NCBI RefSeq assembly: GCF_040954835.1
Contig: NC_090704.1
Coordinates: 43,528,979 to 43,592,978, forward strand
DNA length: 64,000 nt
Source: Lepisosteus oculatus
Lineage: Eukaryota; Chordata; Actinopteri; Semionotiformes; Lepisosteidae
Direction: 5' to 3'
Under the pieces are notes generated by a model. It searched no databases. It saw nothing but the letters and a program-made list of their open reading frames with translations, and was not told the DNA's origin. Shown here piece by piece: positions 1-12,114 of this stretch. The first letter of the stretch is position 1. The number at the start of each line of letters is the position of its first letter. A program made the translations under genes and the position numbers.

Positions 1-3000
1 ATGCATTTTAGTGTCTGTCCTGTAATTAAAGTTTAGTCAGTCAGACCTCCTTTATATAACTTATTCACAAGAGTATCATCTATCACAAAATCAGACTGAA
101 TCAAAATCTGTTGAGGCAATGCTTCGAAAAACAATGAAAAATAAGATGCTGTATCTTCTTTTTCTCTCTTTGTCATATTTATCTACTAGCACAAAGCATA
201 TACTGTACAATTCCAAAGGTAAAGTCTGATACCTTGCACTCTAAATAGCTAATTACATTTTATTCTGGATGTGGCGGTCTCGACTCTCCCCCAGTAAACC
301 ACTATTTAATTACCCCTTTGCTGTGTGTAGAAATCTCATTCAAAGCTACTGAGGACAAGCGTAATGTAAAGATATTGTTCTGCTTGGGTGGCCTTTGCCT
401 CAAGGTAATCTCTGTACAGCAGCTGCTGAGAGCTCTGGTTAAACGGTATCATGGGGATTCACTTGACACAGGTGTCATGTTTAATCTCGTTCATATATCA
501 ATAAAAAAAACAGCACCATATGTGCAGGTTGGGCAGACAAATCTCTGAGACAATCGTCGTTTCCATTTAAAGGCTCATCTTCCACTGGTCAATTGCCCCT
601 CTGTAGGGTTGAGAACAATACAGTAGCTGAGATATGGCATCATCTCAAATGGAGGCCTTTTGTGCACAGCTTAAGGTCAACAAGATTATGCATTATGGGC
701 TGACCTCTGGCCTTTAGAAAATGGAAGACATCCTTTAGGATAAATCATGATAATGCAAACAATACCAAGCACAACAAACACTCAAATGGGATCATTTCTT
801 TGTAAAAAAAACAACAGGAAGGATGACAAGAGGACTATAGCTAAATAAAATTATCTACTGCAATCTCAAATTCTGTAAGACATTTTTGTAACTGTGTCTT
901 AAATAAACAACTTCTTTCTCAACAATTGATAAGTATCACTACTATTTTTATTTTTATTATTGGTATATTTAGTGTAGAGTTTATTTTCTACAGAATTTAC
1001 AAAATGTCAACACTCTGAGAAACCTAAACAAATTTTATATTATCTCTGGTCTCTCTGCTCGGATGCAGCCATTATCTTGTAAGGGAAAATATGAACTCGT
1101 GTTCCTCTATTTTTGCTCACTGGAGATGCAGGTGAAGGATTGTGGATTTTTATTTCTAAAACCAATTTCACTGTGAGACTGAAAAAGGGTAAATAAAGGC
1201 CAAGGAATACTAAGAGGTGAAATATGCTACCAACAGTGTGTTGATTTTTTTTTTATTCAGTATAAATGAAATGTTAAATCAAGGGGTTGATTTAACTAAT
1301 TGGAATGACATCAGTGTTTAATCCAAGGCACTGACTGCCTGGAACAACAGTCTTCTCTAAACATACTCCACATGTTGGATTACACTTTGCAATAATAAAG
1401 AAATTTTGTTCACCACCTTCCAATGCCATTCTTGGAAGATACCAACAGTTGCACAGGAATTATCAATGCAACATATCAGTGCTTTTACTGGGATGGCAAG
1501 TGTTCAATGATTTTGTAGCTGAGGTCTTTGTTCTTGCTAGTAGGTATTTGAATGCTAATTGGACATTTTTCTTACTAATTCAATGCTACAGTACAGATAT
1601 CTGAATCCCCAGACAGATACGTGACTCTTGGAATAAATCAATCACTTTAATTGCTCAATTACTTTAGCAAGTGTCCAAGTGATAAAATGCAGTACTAACG
1701 TTTTAAAATTCATTTCATTCTTCTTTTCCAAATAGGCGAGCTGAGAATTTTTATGAATTGCATCTTAAAGGAGGTTCTTTGTTGATCCTGAAGGTTGACT
1801 TCCTTAATTAATCCAAAAAGCATCATGCCAAAAAAGCTTCATCCTCTTCAATGAGATATATCATTTTAAAAAGATAAAATTATAGTAATTAGTGTAGCAT
1901 TATTGACTGAAACTTTTCACATAAGCCAACAGCCTAGTTAACCTGAAAACTGTCATTTATACCTGAATGTATACTTAAAAGTATTCTGCTTCTCACACCT
2001 GTGAAAGTTTTAGCACGTACTTTGACACAGAAACTATGATCTTGGGTTGTAGTTAAGGACAGCATTTTTCACTTGTTGCTTGATGACAAATTTAAGTTTC
2101 TGGGTTGAACATGCATAAAAGGCTCTATACCCAGAATCGTAAAACAGATTCCTGTGTCTTTCCTTTTAAATGCTCCATGTAGCAGCTCTGATCTTCCATC
2201 AAGTGTTGTGAAGAGCCAACTCCTTCAGACCACAAGCTATTGTGTGTTCAAAGTGCACTTGTCTGATTACAAACCTCTCTTTCTGGAATGAATCTAGTTC
2301 TACTGCACATGTAAGTGGAAACAAACATCCTACTTCCTCCTTCAAAGAGTCACTTCACTATATTAGCATAGTGTCATCTTACCAATAACACCCCTGCGAA
2401 CCATCCTCCTTCCTGAACAGCTTGAAAAGGCATGAACGGTTTCTCCTCTCCAAGCTACCCCTTCTTAGACTCCTTTGTTTTTTAATTAAAAGCTTCTGCA
2501 CACAGTGACCTATTTGCAGTCACTTGACTTTAGTTATCAGTTCAGCTCAGTCACACAGGGTTTAATTTCTGATGAGAACCGGAGAACACAAGTAGCATTC
2601 TTCCATCTTGGAATTTTCCAAACAAAACAACAAAATCGACTTGCATGTGCAATTGGAAAAAAGATATAGCATGGACACACAAAAATCCCAAAAGTCACAT
2701 CACGAGGTGGCTTAACACATAAAACAGACCTGCAGCGATGTGAACACTACTGAATGTGCTTTATGTTTCTGGGTTTCTTCTCTTCAGGCTCATGAATCTT
2801 TCAAAGACTCACATCAGTCATACATGTGTGTGGGAAGGAGGTCCGATAGAGTCCAGGAGATTCCTGAATATCTGATGAGCGAGTTTTGGGAATCTGATCC
2901 CATCATTCTGTGTCCTTGGGGATGAACCATTCATATAGTCAAGACTGTCATTTAAATGAAAAATATATCAGCAATTCATTTCAGTTTCCTTAGTCAGGAG

Positions 3001-5117
3001 TTAATTACCATATGTGTGATTTATATGTGTCTTAAGCTAGGGTTCATATTTATATTAGGGTGGAACAATAGAACATATTGTCCACATTATAATTTAAAAA
3101 AATGTTTTTGAGTTCAATCTGTAGAACGTGCCATGTATTTTTGTGAAGTGTGTTCATGTATAATGAAATTCATGATGTAGATGTATTCCTCAGTAAACAG
3201 AATATAGCAGACAGGGAATCTGATGTTGAGTCAGTGAGCAAAGCATAAGTACTTAGGAATTCTAGACAGGTGTAGAACAGCAGCTCTGTTCTGAAGGGAA
3301 AGTTTATCTGAATGTTGATTTATTAGCTTTATGTCCTTCGTCCTACTGTGTGTGACAGAAATATTTTGCAGGAAAATTACTTTCAGCTTCCTATCTCTGC
3401 CTCTCCTTGTGGTTCAAGCCCTGCGTCCTCTGAGGAGCGCCATCAGCCACAGAAAATGAAAATCGCTTTAATCAAAGTATCTCCGCGCGGATGGAAGGCC
3501 TGTCGGACCAGGTTTATCACCACACCTCAGAGACCCGTGAGTGCTCTGCCTGCTGCCCGAGCACAGCTGTAATTCACACAAAATGGAAGGCCAGGGAGAA
3601 AAACAGATAGGAGATAACATTCCTTTAATAGTGTAGAACAACAGCTGCAAGGTGTTCCAACAGTATATTGGCAGCTTCAGCCACTGTTAGATCCTTACTC
3701 TATCCCAGATATTTCACTGAGATCCTTAATAAATATACGAGGGAGGGGTTTACTAATTATCACTGAAGGTGAGTTTGATTACAGGTAACAAATCAATGTC
3801 GATGGTAACAAATCTCAGTAGTTCACCATCCTGGAAACCAGAGACGAGAGAGAGAGATGTTTAGTTGTCAAGCCGTCTGGAATCTCTGCTTGCAGTAAAT
3901 GTATGTGCTCTGTTATAATTTTGTGTATATCCTCTCTGTACTTGCATGGATCATTGTTTTTAACTCCCCCCCACCTCCAGTGTCACTTTTTCAGATAATA
4001 GCTGGAATTTCTGCAGCACAATTGTGTCATTTACAGCCTTTTTGCTGTTTCTCTAAGTGAGGTTACCGGGGTCTTCCTTGTTCAGTGTTACTTTTCTCTT
4101 TCTCAGCTTTTATAACCAGCCACAGGCTTATATGAATGTAGAAGAAGTTGTGATTATGACTAATGGTACCCTTTAGCTTGCCATCATCATTTGTCCTGCA
4201 GCCATTATTGCCCTGGGAGAACAATCTCACCGATTTAATGGCTGACAGCAGCTGGCGTTTTGCTGTTTCACACCTCCACAGCTGTCAGGGCCCACAGCCC
4301 TGCTGGGGTGCAGGAATATCTCCCCTCCGCCTATGCTGTCCTCTGTGCCGACTTCCCCAACTCAAAGGCAGGTCTCCGTGAGTACTGTCAGCAAGCAGGA
4401 GAGAATGGAGGGTGTCCACACGCCCTCCACACGTCCACACTTTTTTAAATAAAGTCCTCTACAGGGGCACAGCCCTGATCGTGGGTGTTGCTGGGGGGAG
4501 AATAAACAGAGAAAGCCAAGGATTCCTTCTTCGAACCCCTGTGAATGTCATCACTGTATAAATAGAAAACACCGAAACAGTGGTGCTCGTCAGACTTGTG
4601 AGATTGTGGCCTCTAGATACTGTTTCCTTGATTGTTTTCCATCTACATGCACCTTGAGACCGAATCCATTGTTATTTATTCAAATTCCATGTCCTTTATA
4701 GATTTAAGGAATAAGAGTTTGGGCTCAGCAGTGGAGAAACAGTATTACTGGCAGGGCTTTGCTTGCAAAAGTCAGACGTAGGTGTTTTGGAAGAATCTGG
4801 CACAGTCCACAGTCAACACCTTTGCTGTCTTTCCTCTAAGATTCACATGATGTTTCACATCTGCAGTAAAATGCAGCGGCTTCTCTTTCCCTCACACTGA
4901 GCTAGGTGCTTGGCAGTGAAGAAGGTCCAGGTTTTTCCCTGTTGGTACCGGTTGAACCGCTAACCACAAGCCACGACCGTACTATGGAATTTCCTCCTTT
5001 ACATAGCTCTATACAGCCACAGAGGGATGCTTATCTTGTTTCTTGTCCACTCTCATCATTTCTGTGAGCTTCTTTCTTATCTGGACCAAACTCCTGTATG
5101 CTGTTTAAGCTACAGCT
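1..5117. other. Upstream non-coding region, no gene seen
   Basis: I see no coding exon, RNA gene or clear transposon in this stretch. The open frames are all under about 80 codons, mutually inconsistent, and resemble no family I know. The sequence is AT-rich unique-looking DNA with scattered homopolymers. Some blocks (for example about 640-720) look less degenerate than their surroundings and might be conserved non-coding DNA, but that cannot be judged without an alignment. Confidence 0.6.
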
Positions 5118-5692
5118 ATCAGCTATATCACCCTGCAACTCACAACTGGCTACCCACTGAAGCTCAGCAGGAGAGAGCCTGGCCAGTACCTGGAGGGGAG
5201 ACCTCCTGGGAAAGCTAATGTTGCTGCCGGAAGAGGTGTTAGTGGGGCCAGTAGGGGGCACTCTCCCTGCGGTCTGTGTGGGTCATAATGCCCCAGTATA
5301 GTAACAGGGACACAATACTGTAAAAAGACTGTCCTCCAGATGAGATGAAAAACCGAGGTCCTGACTCTCTGTGGTCATTAAAGGTCCCACAACATTTCTT
5401 GAAAAGAGTAGGCGTGTGTAACCCCAGCATCCTGGCCAAATTTCCCATTGGCCTTTACCAATCATGGGCTCCTAATAATCCCCAGCTCTGAACTGGCTTC
5501 ATCACTCTGCTCTCCTCACTGACAGTTGCTGTACTGGTGTAATTCTGGCTACCATGGCATCATCCAGGTGGGGCTGCACATTGGTGGTGGTGGAGGGGAT
5601 CCCCATTACCTGGAAAGCACTTTGGGTGTAGTATCCATAAAAGTGCTATATAAGTGTAAGGAATTATTATTGTTGTTGTTATTATTATTATA
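5118..5692 (+). mobile_element. 5S rRNA-derived SINE, near full-length copy
   Basis: The head of this element is recognisably 5S rRNA. The type 1 RNA polymerase III promoter parts are in the right order: an A-box-like GAAGCTCAGCAGG at 5159-5171, a CCAGTACCTGG intermediate element, and a C-box-like block at 5192-5212 (GAGGGGAGACCTCCTGGGAA). After the roughly 100-bp head comes a body shared with the copies at 17611-18202 and 55825-56235, then a tail ending in GCTATATAAGTGTAAGGAAT and a (GTT)n/(ATT)n run. This is the organisation of the SINE3 class, which borrows a LINE 3' end for mobilisation. The body contains no coding sequence. I do not recall a family name. The start is set at the 5S-like block; target-site duplications were not resolved. 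Confidence 0.8.
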
Positions 5693-6059
5693 CTGATAAA
5701 CCTATGTCATTCAGAAAAACAACAAATGACAGATTCATGCAAACTGTGGCACAGATTAGTCTGAAACAGTAAATATTATTGAAATTATATTATTAGTACA
5801 ACTAGCAGCTGCATTTTCAACTTGGCATTAAAAGAGTACTTGTATCACATATTCGGATTCTGAAAGGCACAGACAAAGTCAGTCTAATGGAACTTCATTC
5901 TCTGCTATACAAAAAGAGCATACAGGGACAAAAGACTAGGAAGTGAATCTTATTGCATGCATACCTTCTCCCTACTTTCAGAAAAGTGTTCAGAGCAAAA
6001 CCCTGTTAGTACTAGTTTTCCACTACTGAGCCCAAATTCCTATTCCTAAAATCTAAATA
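5693..6059. other. Spacer between repeats, nothing recognised
   Basis: Short AT-rich stretch between a SINE and a LINE remnant. No frame or structured element is visible. Confidence 0.5.
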
Positions 6060-6185
6060 AAGACTTGAAATAAACGACAGCAAGTCCTGGGTGTCTGGAG
6101 CAAACTACCCAACCGTGTTGTTAAAAAGTGATTCCATGGGATCATTAAGGAAATGGCTGAATAAGATTATTGCATCTACTGACAT
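6060..6185 (+). mobile_element. CR1-like LINE, short 3' remnant
   Basis: The stretch GGGTGTCTGGAGCAAACTAC followed by a CCATGGGATCATTAAGGAAATGG-like segment matches the C-terminal end of the second reading frame of CR1-like non-LTR retrotransposons (a V-W-x-x-L-P then S-L-x-x-F-K-x-x-L-D pattern). The same pattern recurs in the longer copies at 31860-32810 and 59780-60075. The frame is broken and the fragment has no function of its own. Confidence 0.5.
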
Positions 6186-6407
6186 TCCCATGGAAAGCTG
6201 GAATGGCTGGTCTGGTTTCTAATGCTTTTTATGATCTTTTCTTGGCCCAGTTGAAATGAACTGTGATGAAACACCAAGAGCTGCGTGTTTGGATATTCTA
6301 GCGACTGACTTTCTACCAACAATGGTCTATTGAACATCCAGCTTTCATGACATGTGTATGTTTTGTGGGTGTGGGGTTTGATGTGAATGGTTGTTTGTGA
6401 GAGGAGT

Positions 6408-6423
6408 GGGGGGGGGGGGGGGG
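6408..6423 (+). repeat. Poly-G homopolymer, 16 bases
   Basis: Uninterrupted G run on the + strand. Such runs vary in length between individuals and can fold into a G-quadruplex. This one inflates a spurious minus-strand open frame with a poly-Pro stretch. Confidence 0.9.
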
Positions 6424-7392
6424 ATATTTCGTTAAAAAGTCCGCCACTGAAAGTATGGACAAGAACATCTGGCTGAACCAGAAGAGGAAGTAGGCTGAGA
6501 TGTATTGGAAACTCAAAATTGTGAGCTACTGCAGCCAATAGAGAATAATAAGGGAATTTCATTTCAAAGGTGCCTTTTTAATAACACTACTACATCACTT
6601 AATTCATAATATATTTATATGTATTCATACATTCATTTTTATAAAATACACATTTTAGATATTTAGAAATAATTCACTTTTAAAATGCATATATATGTGT
6701 GTGTGTGTGAGAAAGGCTGGAGCAAGACTGCAACCTTGTGATTATGATGTCTTCACCTCTAAACCAAGTTAACGCAGGGATATAGTCAACACCCCCAGAG
6801 CCACGACTTCATGTTTGATCACCTTGTTTCCACATTGCCTCCTGTTGTACGAGATGTGAAATTTCAGAAAGGGGTCACTTAATTAAAGGGTTGAAGCAGG
6901 TCATCTGAGACGGTCACTGGTTTTCATCAGTCCGAGATTTTTACGGTATCTGATTCCGAAGACAAAGGGTCGCACATGTTCATGGGCTTGTCAGACAACG
7001 CCAGATGATCAGCCCTTATTGTTGGCTCGTCACCCGTGACCTGCAGTGCTGCTGTTCACAGCCTCTCGTCTGCCTCCTCCCACCACACTGACTACCAGTG
7101 GAGGAATGTGTCTGCAGGTCTGTTGATGTGGTCTACCGACATGAAACATAGTTTCAAAAATGACCATACACGTTTCTTTTCCATGAATGCATTTAGACGT
7201 ATGTTACATTGAGCATGTTCTAGAATATTCACTAGGAATCGCTGAAAATCATTATTACTATAGTATGAATCTAAATCGTCGTCTTTGATGATAAAAAGCT
7301 TTTTTTCTCAGATGACTGTAAAGTTGCTGTATTTGGTATTTTATATGCTTGAAAAACAATACATTTGTCCCATTTATACCTACTCATTCTTT

Positions 7393-7431
7393 CCTTTATC
7401 CTTCACCCTTTATCCTTTATCCTCTATCCTA
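7393..7431 (+). repeat. Imperfect TTTATCC tandem array
   Basis: About five imperfect units of a TTTATCC-like heptamer lie in a row, giving a pyrimidine-rich minisatellite-like tract. No function is implied. Confidence 0.6.
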
Positions 7432-7621
7432 CAAGATGAAAGCATTTGAACATCAGAGAAAACTGTCCACTACTAACCTATTTATGATTTTTATCTTGCT
7501 CCTCACATGTAACATTTAACCTATGACCATCGAAAGTCCATCTTATGAAACTGTTCTGTAACTGGCAGAACATTTCTAGTGAGTAGTACTTGTTGTACAG
7601 AACATTCCTGGTGCTTTGGGG

Positions 7622-7785
7622 TTAAGAACATAAGAAAGGTCACCAACAAGAAGAGACCATTTAGTTTGTTTAGCCAATTTGGAAATGAACAGTTATTGAT
7701 CTAAGTATCTCACCCAACCATTTCTTGATAGAATCCACATTCCCACAACCTTTTATTTAAAGATGTGGTAATATTTTAAATGTAC
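7622..7785 (-). mobile_element. CR1-like LINE 3' end (minus strand)
   Basis: Read on the minus strand, this begins in the end of the LINE second reading frame (GTGGGAATGTGG, then a segment like the conserved AAGAAATGGTTGGGTGAGAT). It runs into the 3' untranslated region and ends in TTCTTATGTTCTTAAC. The TTCTTATG unit resembles the short 8-bp 3' repeats typical of CR1-type LINEs. The copy is 5' truncated and has an internal deletion relative to the copies at 31860 and 59780. Confidence 0.6.
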
Positions 7786-9837
7786 TTTCAAGTACTTTCC
7801 ATTTGTTTCCTGTAGAAAGAGATGCTGCAATGCTGAAATGTGAGAACTGGGCAAAGTTTCAATTCTTCCACCTTTACGTCACGGACTCCAATATTCATTT
7901 CTCTGGCATTTCTCCATCTGATCCCCTGCTCGTTCACTCCCTGCCAGTGGTGTCTCAAATCCGTCACTTGTCTGGTTGCATCCGAGGGAGAGACAGGTGT
8001 TGGTTTGCCATCATGCTTTCTTGTGGGGCTTTTACCTTATTTTAAGGGTTTTCCTTCTGAACATAGTTACTGCAGTGCTGCAGTATTCCGTATTCCTGGT
8101 ACTCCCCTTTTGCGGAAAGATGTTCTATCGGACACCTCTAGACTAATGGGCACTAACCTGTTCTCGCCTGTGGCTGGGAAAGTCTGGCTGATGTGTTCAG
8201 CAAAGGGGTGTTCAGGCCATTAACCACTATGTTTTACATTGGAGGAACAAGACTTTTAATATGCTACAGTAGTATCGATGGCTAGATAAGGGCCATTCCT
8301 TTTATAACTATACCTGAAAAACTTTCACAAGCTTTCACGCTTTTCAAGTCAACAAAGATTAATTAAAGGTTTACCTGTGGCATAAATCATTTGGAGAACT
8401 AGGAACAGCCCTAATTATTCTACTGTCACACTGGGTAAGTGGCAACGATATTGCCACATTGGACTTTCCTATCATTAAATGTTGTACAGGACTTTCGGCT
8501 GGTGTGTAAAAGCCATCAGCTGATCTCTGAATGTTAGCCCACAGTAAAAGGCTGCAGCTCCCTCTCTGGCAGCACAGCCCTGCTGCAACCCCTTCCTGTC
8601 GGAGATGGAGCCAGATAGAGACATTGCAGTGCTATTAGCACAGATGGTTGTCATATGTATGCAAATCAGGAGCGAACCGAGTCCTGCTTTGCCTCTTGCC
8701 ACCTGTCTGCCTAGCGCAGTCCCATGCAGGAGCGAGATAGAGCCACCCCGATTTCTAATCTGTCACTGCATATTAATTAAAGCAAACGCATTCATCATCA
8801 TTTGTTCTTTAAAAAGAAAGCACGACGCCTTGTCTTTTCAAGTGCGTTCTTCCGTTTGGACGGGGTGCTAAGTGTATCTATCAGGATTTAAGTGTGCCAC
8901 ACTCTTCCACATGCTCGTTAGCCCCCATTACACTGGCAAGATTCCCGTAAGGTCAGAGTGTTTAGCCGCCTCCAGGGAAGGCTGCACTCGGAAGTTGTGC
9001 TTATCTGTGGGGCATTCACAAATGAGCAAGGTACTGTATGGCTTTAGAGCACTCAGAGCTCTACAAACAGTCTGGGAGGCATGTTCTGCAGCTCTCCCAC
9101 ACCTTTAAAGCAAAGAATTGAGTTTTATTTTGTTGAAGTTGTTCCATCAGCTTTATTGTATACTGTGCACTTCAAAGAAAGAATGCGTATTCATCTCACC
9201 ACTGCTTCCATTTTGATTGCTGTCACTTTGGATAAAATCATCTCCGGGAATCTAATTGCTAAGGGTCCTACATAGTATTTCTAATTACTCAAAGGAACAT
9301 GGCAGAACTTTCCATTCGTTTCCATTCATTATATTACAGGACTGATGACTAACTCCAGACCCACAGCGAGGGAAGTTTAGTCTTTTGAAGTCATCCTCCA
9401 TCATTCCCACGTGCAATTGAACAGTAATGTAAACACTCCACAAAAAACATACAAAAGAGGTTGTAAGAAAAAGGATTGGATTGACATTCAAATCATTTTT
9501 TTTGAAAATCTACTTGCAAGTCATGCTTTTCAAAATGGTGCTTTCTGCTTTCTTTTCAGCTAACTAGACTGTCACCCTTGGTGAAGTCAGGAATGTGTGG
9601 TCAGTGTTGGAGAAGGCACATGAGACAGTAATTATCAGCTGTCAGTGGTTTGGTGAGCCTGCATTATCTGCATTTTCCTAGCTGTTTTCACTAATCTTAT
9701 TATTTTTTTTATAACTCCTTGCATTGTCCTCTGACCTTTTCAATGAACTATTCTATACAAATACTCTGTAGAACAGGCTGCTATGGCTGCTATTAGCTGC
9801 ACAGCTCTACATAAAGGTAGGTGGGTGTCTAGGACAC
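7786..9837. other. Non-coding region, possible conserved block
   Basis: No supported gene. Open frames of up to 127 codons (7840-8223) have no recognisable domain and overlap one another on both strands. The block at about 8560-8830 has more CpG than its surroundings, a perfect octamer ATGCAAAT at 8659-8666 and a TATTAATTAA stretch near 8770. It is the best regulatory-element candidate here, but that is an inference. Confidence 0.5.
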
Positions 9838-9998
9838 AGGTATCCATGTCAAAAGAGCTGGATTGGCTGAATCCAGGCTGTTGAAACCAGATCCTTGAAA
9901 CCAGAAAAGGCAGGAAGGGATCATTGCATCATTATGCAACATCAAACAAACAAACACTGAGGACTTCCTCTCTTTTCTAACATTCTTATGTTCTTCTC
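9838..9998 (+). mobile_element. CR1-like LINE 3' end, decayed
   Basis: The end of this stretch (CTTCCTCTCTTTTCTAACAT then TCTTATGTTCTT) matches the 3' terminus seen on the opposite strand at 7622-7785 and on the same strand at 59780-60075. The upstream part is heavily diverged, so the 5' boundary is approximate. Confidence 0.4.
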
Positions 9999-10697
9999 AT
10001 GAAATACAACATCATGACATTAGGATGCTTAACTGGAGTTCTCTCTTAGGTTCTTCGTGCTCTAGTGTGGCAGATTCCCATGATGTAGATGGGTTCATAA
10101 TCTTAATTGAGCAGCATGAAGCACTCTCATGAAGCCTGGAATGTGGCGGGCTATTTGTTTGTCATAGTGATGGCATTCAGTATTAAAGTGCTTTTTAAAG
10201 AGAAGTGCACAGATACACTATCTAGTTGAGTACAGGGAACAGGTTTTGGTCTCAAACGCAGTCCAGTTTGTGAAAGAGAATAGTGGATTACTGTTCTCTT
10301 TCAACCACAACATTGCTGGCAATTACCAAAGAGCCATGTCTTATTTTAAGTTGTCTGCATTTAAAAATTTAATGAGAAAATAGAAATGTAAGCAAAAGGG
10401 ACAGTGAGGCATCAAGTATTATATACAGAATGAAACAACCAGTAAGAGAATATAAAAATAAAATGAAGGTGTTGTGAGTCTCCCCTTAAAAAAACATCAC
10501 CTTAACCTTTCAGTGTGATTTAAATATTTCAGTTTTCATTCCCAAACTCTCTGTTTGTTTGGCAGGCTGTACTTCATTCAGATCAATCTGTTATTTAGAT
10601 CCTGGTGCTAATGAATATCAGAAAAGCTGCCAAATTTGCAATAACAAAGGGTTCGCTGGTGTTAAATTCAGGAAAGTCATCAGTCAGACAGGTGTTA
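9999..10697. other. Non-coding flank of the Tc1-like element
   Basis: No gene or repeat recognised. The last two bases (TA at 10696-10697) are the left target-site duplication of the adjoining transposon. Confidence 0.6.
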
Positions 10698-10910
10698 CAG
10701 TGCCTTGCGAAAGTATTCGGCCCCCTTGAACTTTTCAACCTTTTGCCACATTTCAGGCTTCAAACATAAAGATATAAATTTTTTATTTTATGTGAAGAAT
10801 CACCAACAAGTGGGACACAATTGTGAAGTGGAACGAAATCTATTGGATTTTTGAAACTTTTTTAACTAATAAAAAAATGAAAAGTGGGGCGTGCAAAATT
10901 ATTCGGCCCC
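10698..10910 (+). repeat. Left terminal inverted repeat of the Tc1-like element
   Basis: 213-bp arm that pairs exactly with 12115-12327. The outer direct repeat is near 10709-10728 and the inner one near 10895-10914; in this class these are the transposase binding sites. The first mismatch with the right arm comes just inside, where this side has five C residues and the other four G residues. Confidence 0.95.
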
Positions 10911-10916
10911 CTTGCG

Positions 10917-11936
10917 TTAATACTTTGTAGAGCCACCTTTTGCTGCGATTACAGCTGCAAGTCGCTTGGGGTATGTCTCTATCAGTTTTGCACATCGAGA
11001 GACTGAAATTCTTGCCCATTCTTCCTTGCAAAACAGCTCGAGCTAAGTGAGGTTGGATGGAGAGCGTTTGTGAACAGCAGTTTTCAGCTCTTTCCACAGA
11101 TTCTCGATTGGATTCAGGTCTGGACTTTGACTTGGCCATTCAAACACCTGGATACGTTTATTTGTGAACCATTCCTTTGTAGATTTTGCTGTATGTTTGG
11201 GATCATTGTCTTGTTGGAAGATAAATCTCCGTCACAGTTTCAGGTCTTTTGCAGACTCCAACAGGTTTTCATCAAGAATGGTCCTGTATTTGGCTGCATC
11301 CATCTTCCCCTCAATTTTAACCATCTTCCCTGTCCCTGCTGAAGAAAAGCAGGCCCAAACCATGATGCTGCCACCACCATGTTTGACAGTGGGGATGGTG
11401 TGTTGAGGGTGATGAGCTGTGTTGCTTTTACGCCAAACATATCGTTTTGCATTGTGGCCAAAAAGTTCGATTTTGGTTTCATCTGACCAGAGCACCTTCT
11501 TCCACTTGTTTGGGGTGTCTCCCAGGTGGCTTGTGGCAAACTTTAGACGAGACTTTTTATGGATATCTTTGAGAAATGGCTTTCTTCTTGCCACTCTTCC
11601 ATAAAGGCCAGATTTGTGCAGTGTAAGACTGATTGTTGTCCTATGGACAGACTCTCCCACCTCAGCTGTAGTTCTCTGCAGTTCATCCAGAGTGATCATG
11701 GGCCTCTTGGCTGCATCTCTGATCAGTCTTCTCCTTGTCTGAGCTGAAAGTTTAGAGGGACGGCCAGGTCTTGGTAGATTTGCAGTGGTCTGATACTCCT
11801 TCCATTTCAAGATGATCGCTTGCACAGTGCTCCTTGGGATGTTTGAAGCTTGGGAAATCTTTTTGTATCCAAATCCGGCTTTAAACTTCTCCACAACAGT
11901 ATTACGGACCTGCCTGGTGTGTTCCTTGGTCTTCAT
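10917..11936 (-). pseudogene. Tc1-like transposase, two premature stops
   Basis: Cut-and-paste transposase of the Tc1 family, 339 codons from ATG at 11936 to TAA at 10917, close to the family's usual 340 residues. Residues 1-110 form the paired helix-turn-helix DNA-binding region, with an AT-hook-like GRPSK at 58-62. The DDE catalytic domain follows: Asp152 in LWSDETK, Asp243 in FQQDND and Glu278 in NPIENLWK, spaced as DD34E. A glycine-rich box HGGGSIMVWACF lies near 186-197. The frame is kept throughout but is interrupted by TGA at codon 235 (11232-11234) and TAG at codon 298 (11043-11045). Both could be single-base changes. The first stop lies before the second Asp and the Glu, so the product would lack catalysis. 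There are no frameshifts. Confidence 0.93.
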
Positions 11937-12114
11937 GATGCTCTCTGCGCTTTCAACAGAACCTTGAGACTATCACAGAGCAGGTGCATTTATACAGAGA
12001 CTTGATTACACACAGGTGGATTCTGTTTATCACCATCAGTCATTTAGGACAACATTGGATCATTCAGAGATCCTCGCTGAACTTCTGGAGTGAGTTTGCT
12101 GCACTGAAAGTAAA

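Larger units (their letters stand above)
6186..7621. other. Non-coding spacer with a poly-G run and a short GT repeat
   Basis: No gene seen. The 128-codon minus-strand open frame over 6176-6562 is created largely by a G homopolymer that reads as poly-Pro. A short AT/GT dinucleotide run lies at about 6688-6708. Blocks around 6880-7110 contain several CpGs and look less degenerate, but I cannot assign them. Confidence 0.55.

Noticed and set aside
6176..6562. 128-codon minus-strand frame
   Set aside because: Its continuity depends on a 16-base G homopolymer read as poly-Pro. No domain, and it overlaps a LINE fragment.
10840..11139. 99-codon minus-strand frame inside the transposon
   Set aside because: An alternative frame of the transposase C-terminal region. 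The real frame runs through 10917-11936 with two stops.
11070..11406. Plus-strand frames of 80-90 codons in the transposon
   Set aside because: They are antisense to the transposase.
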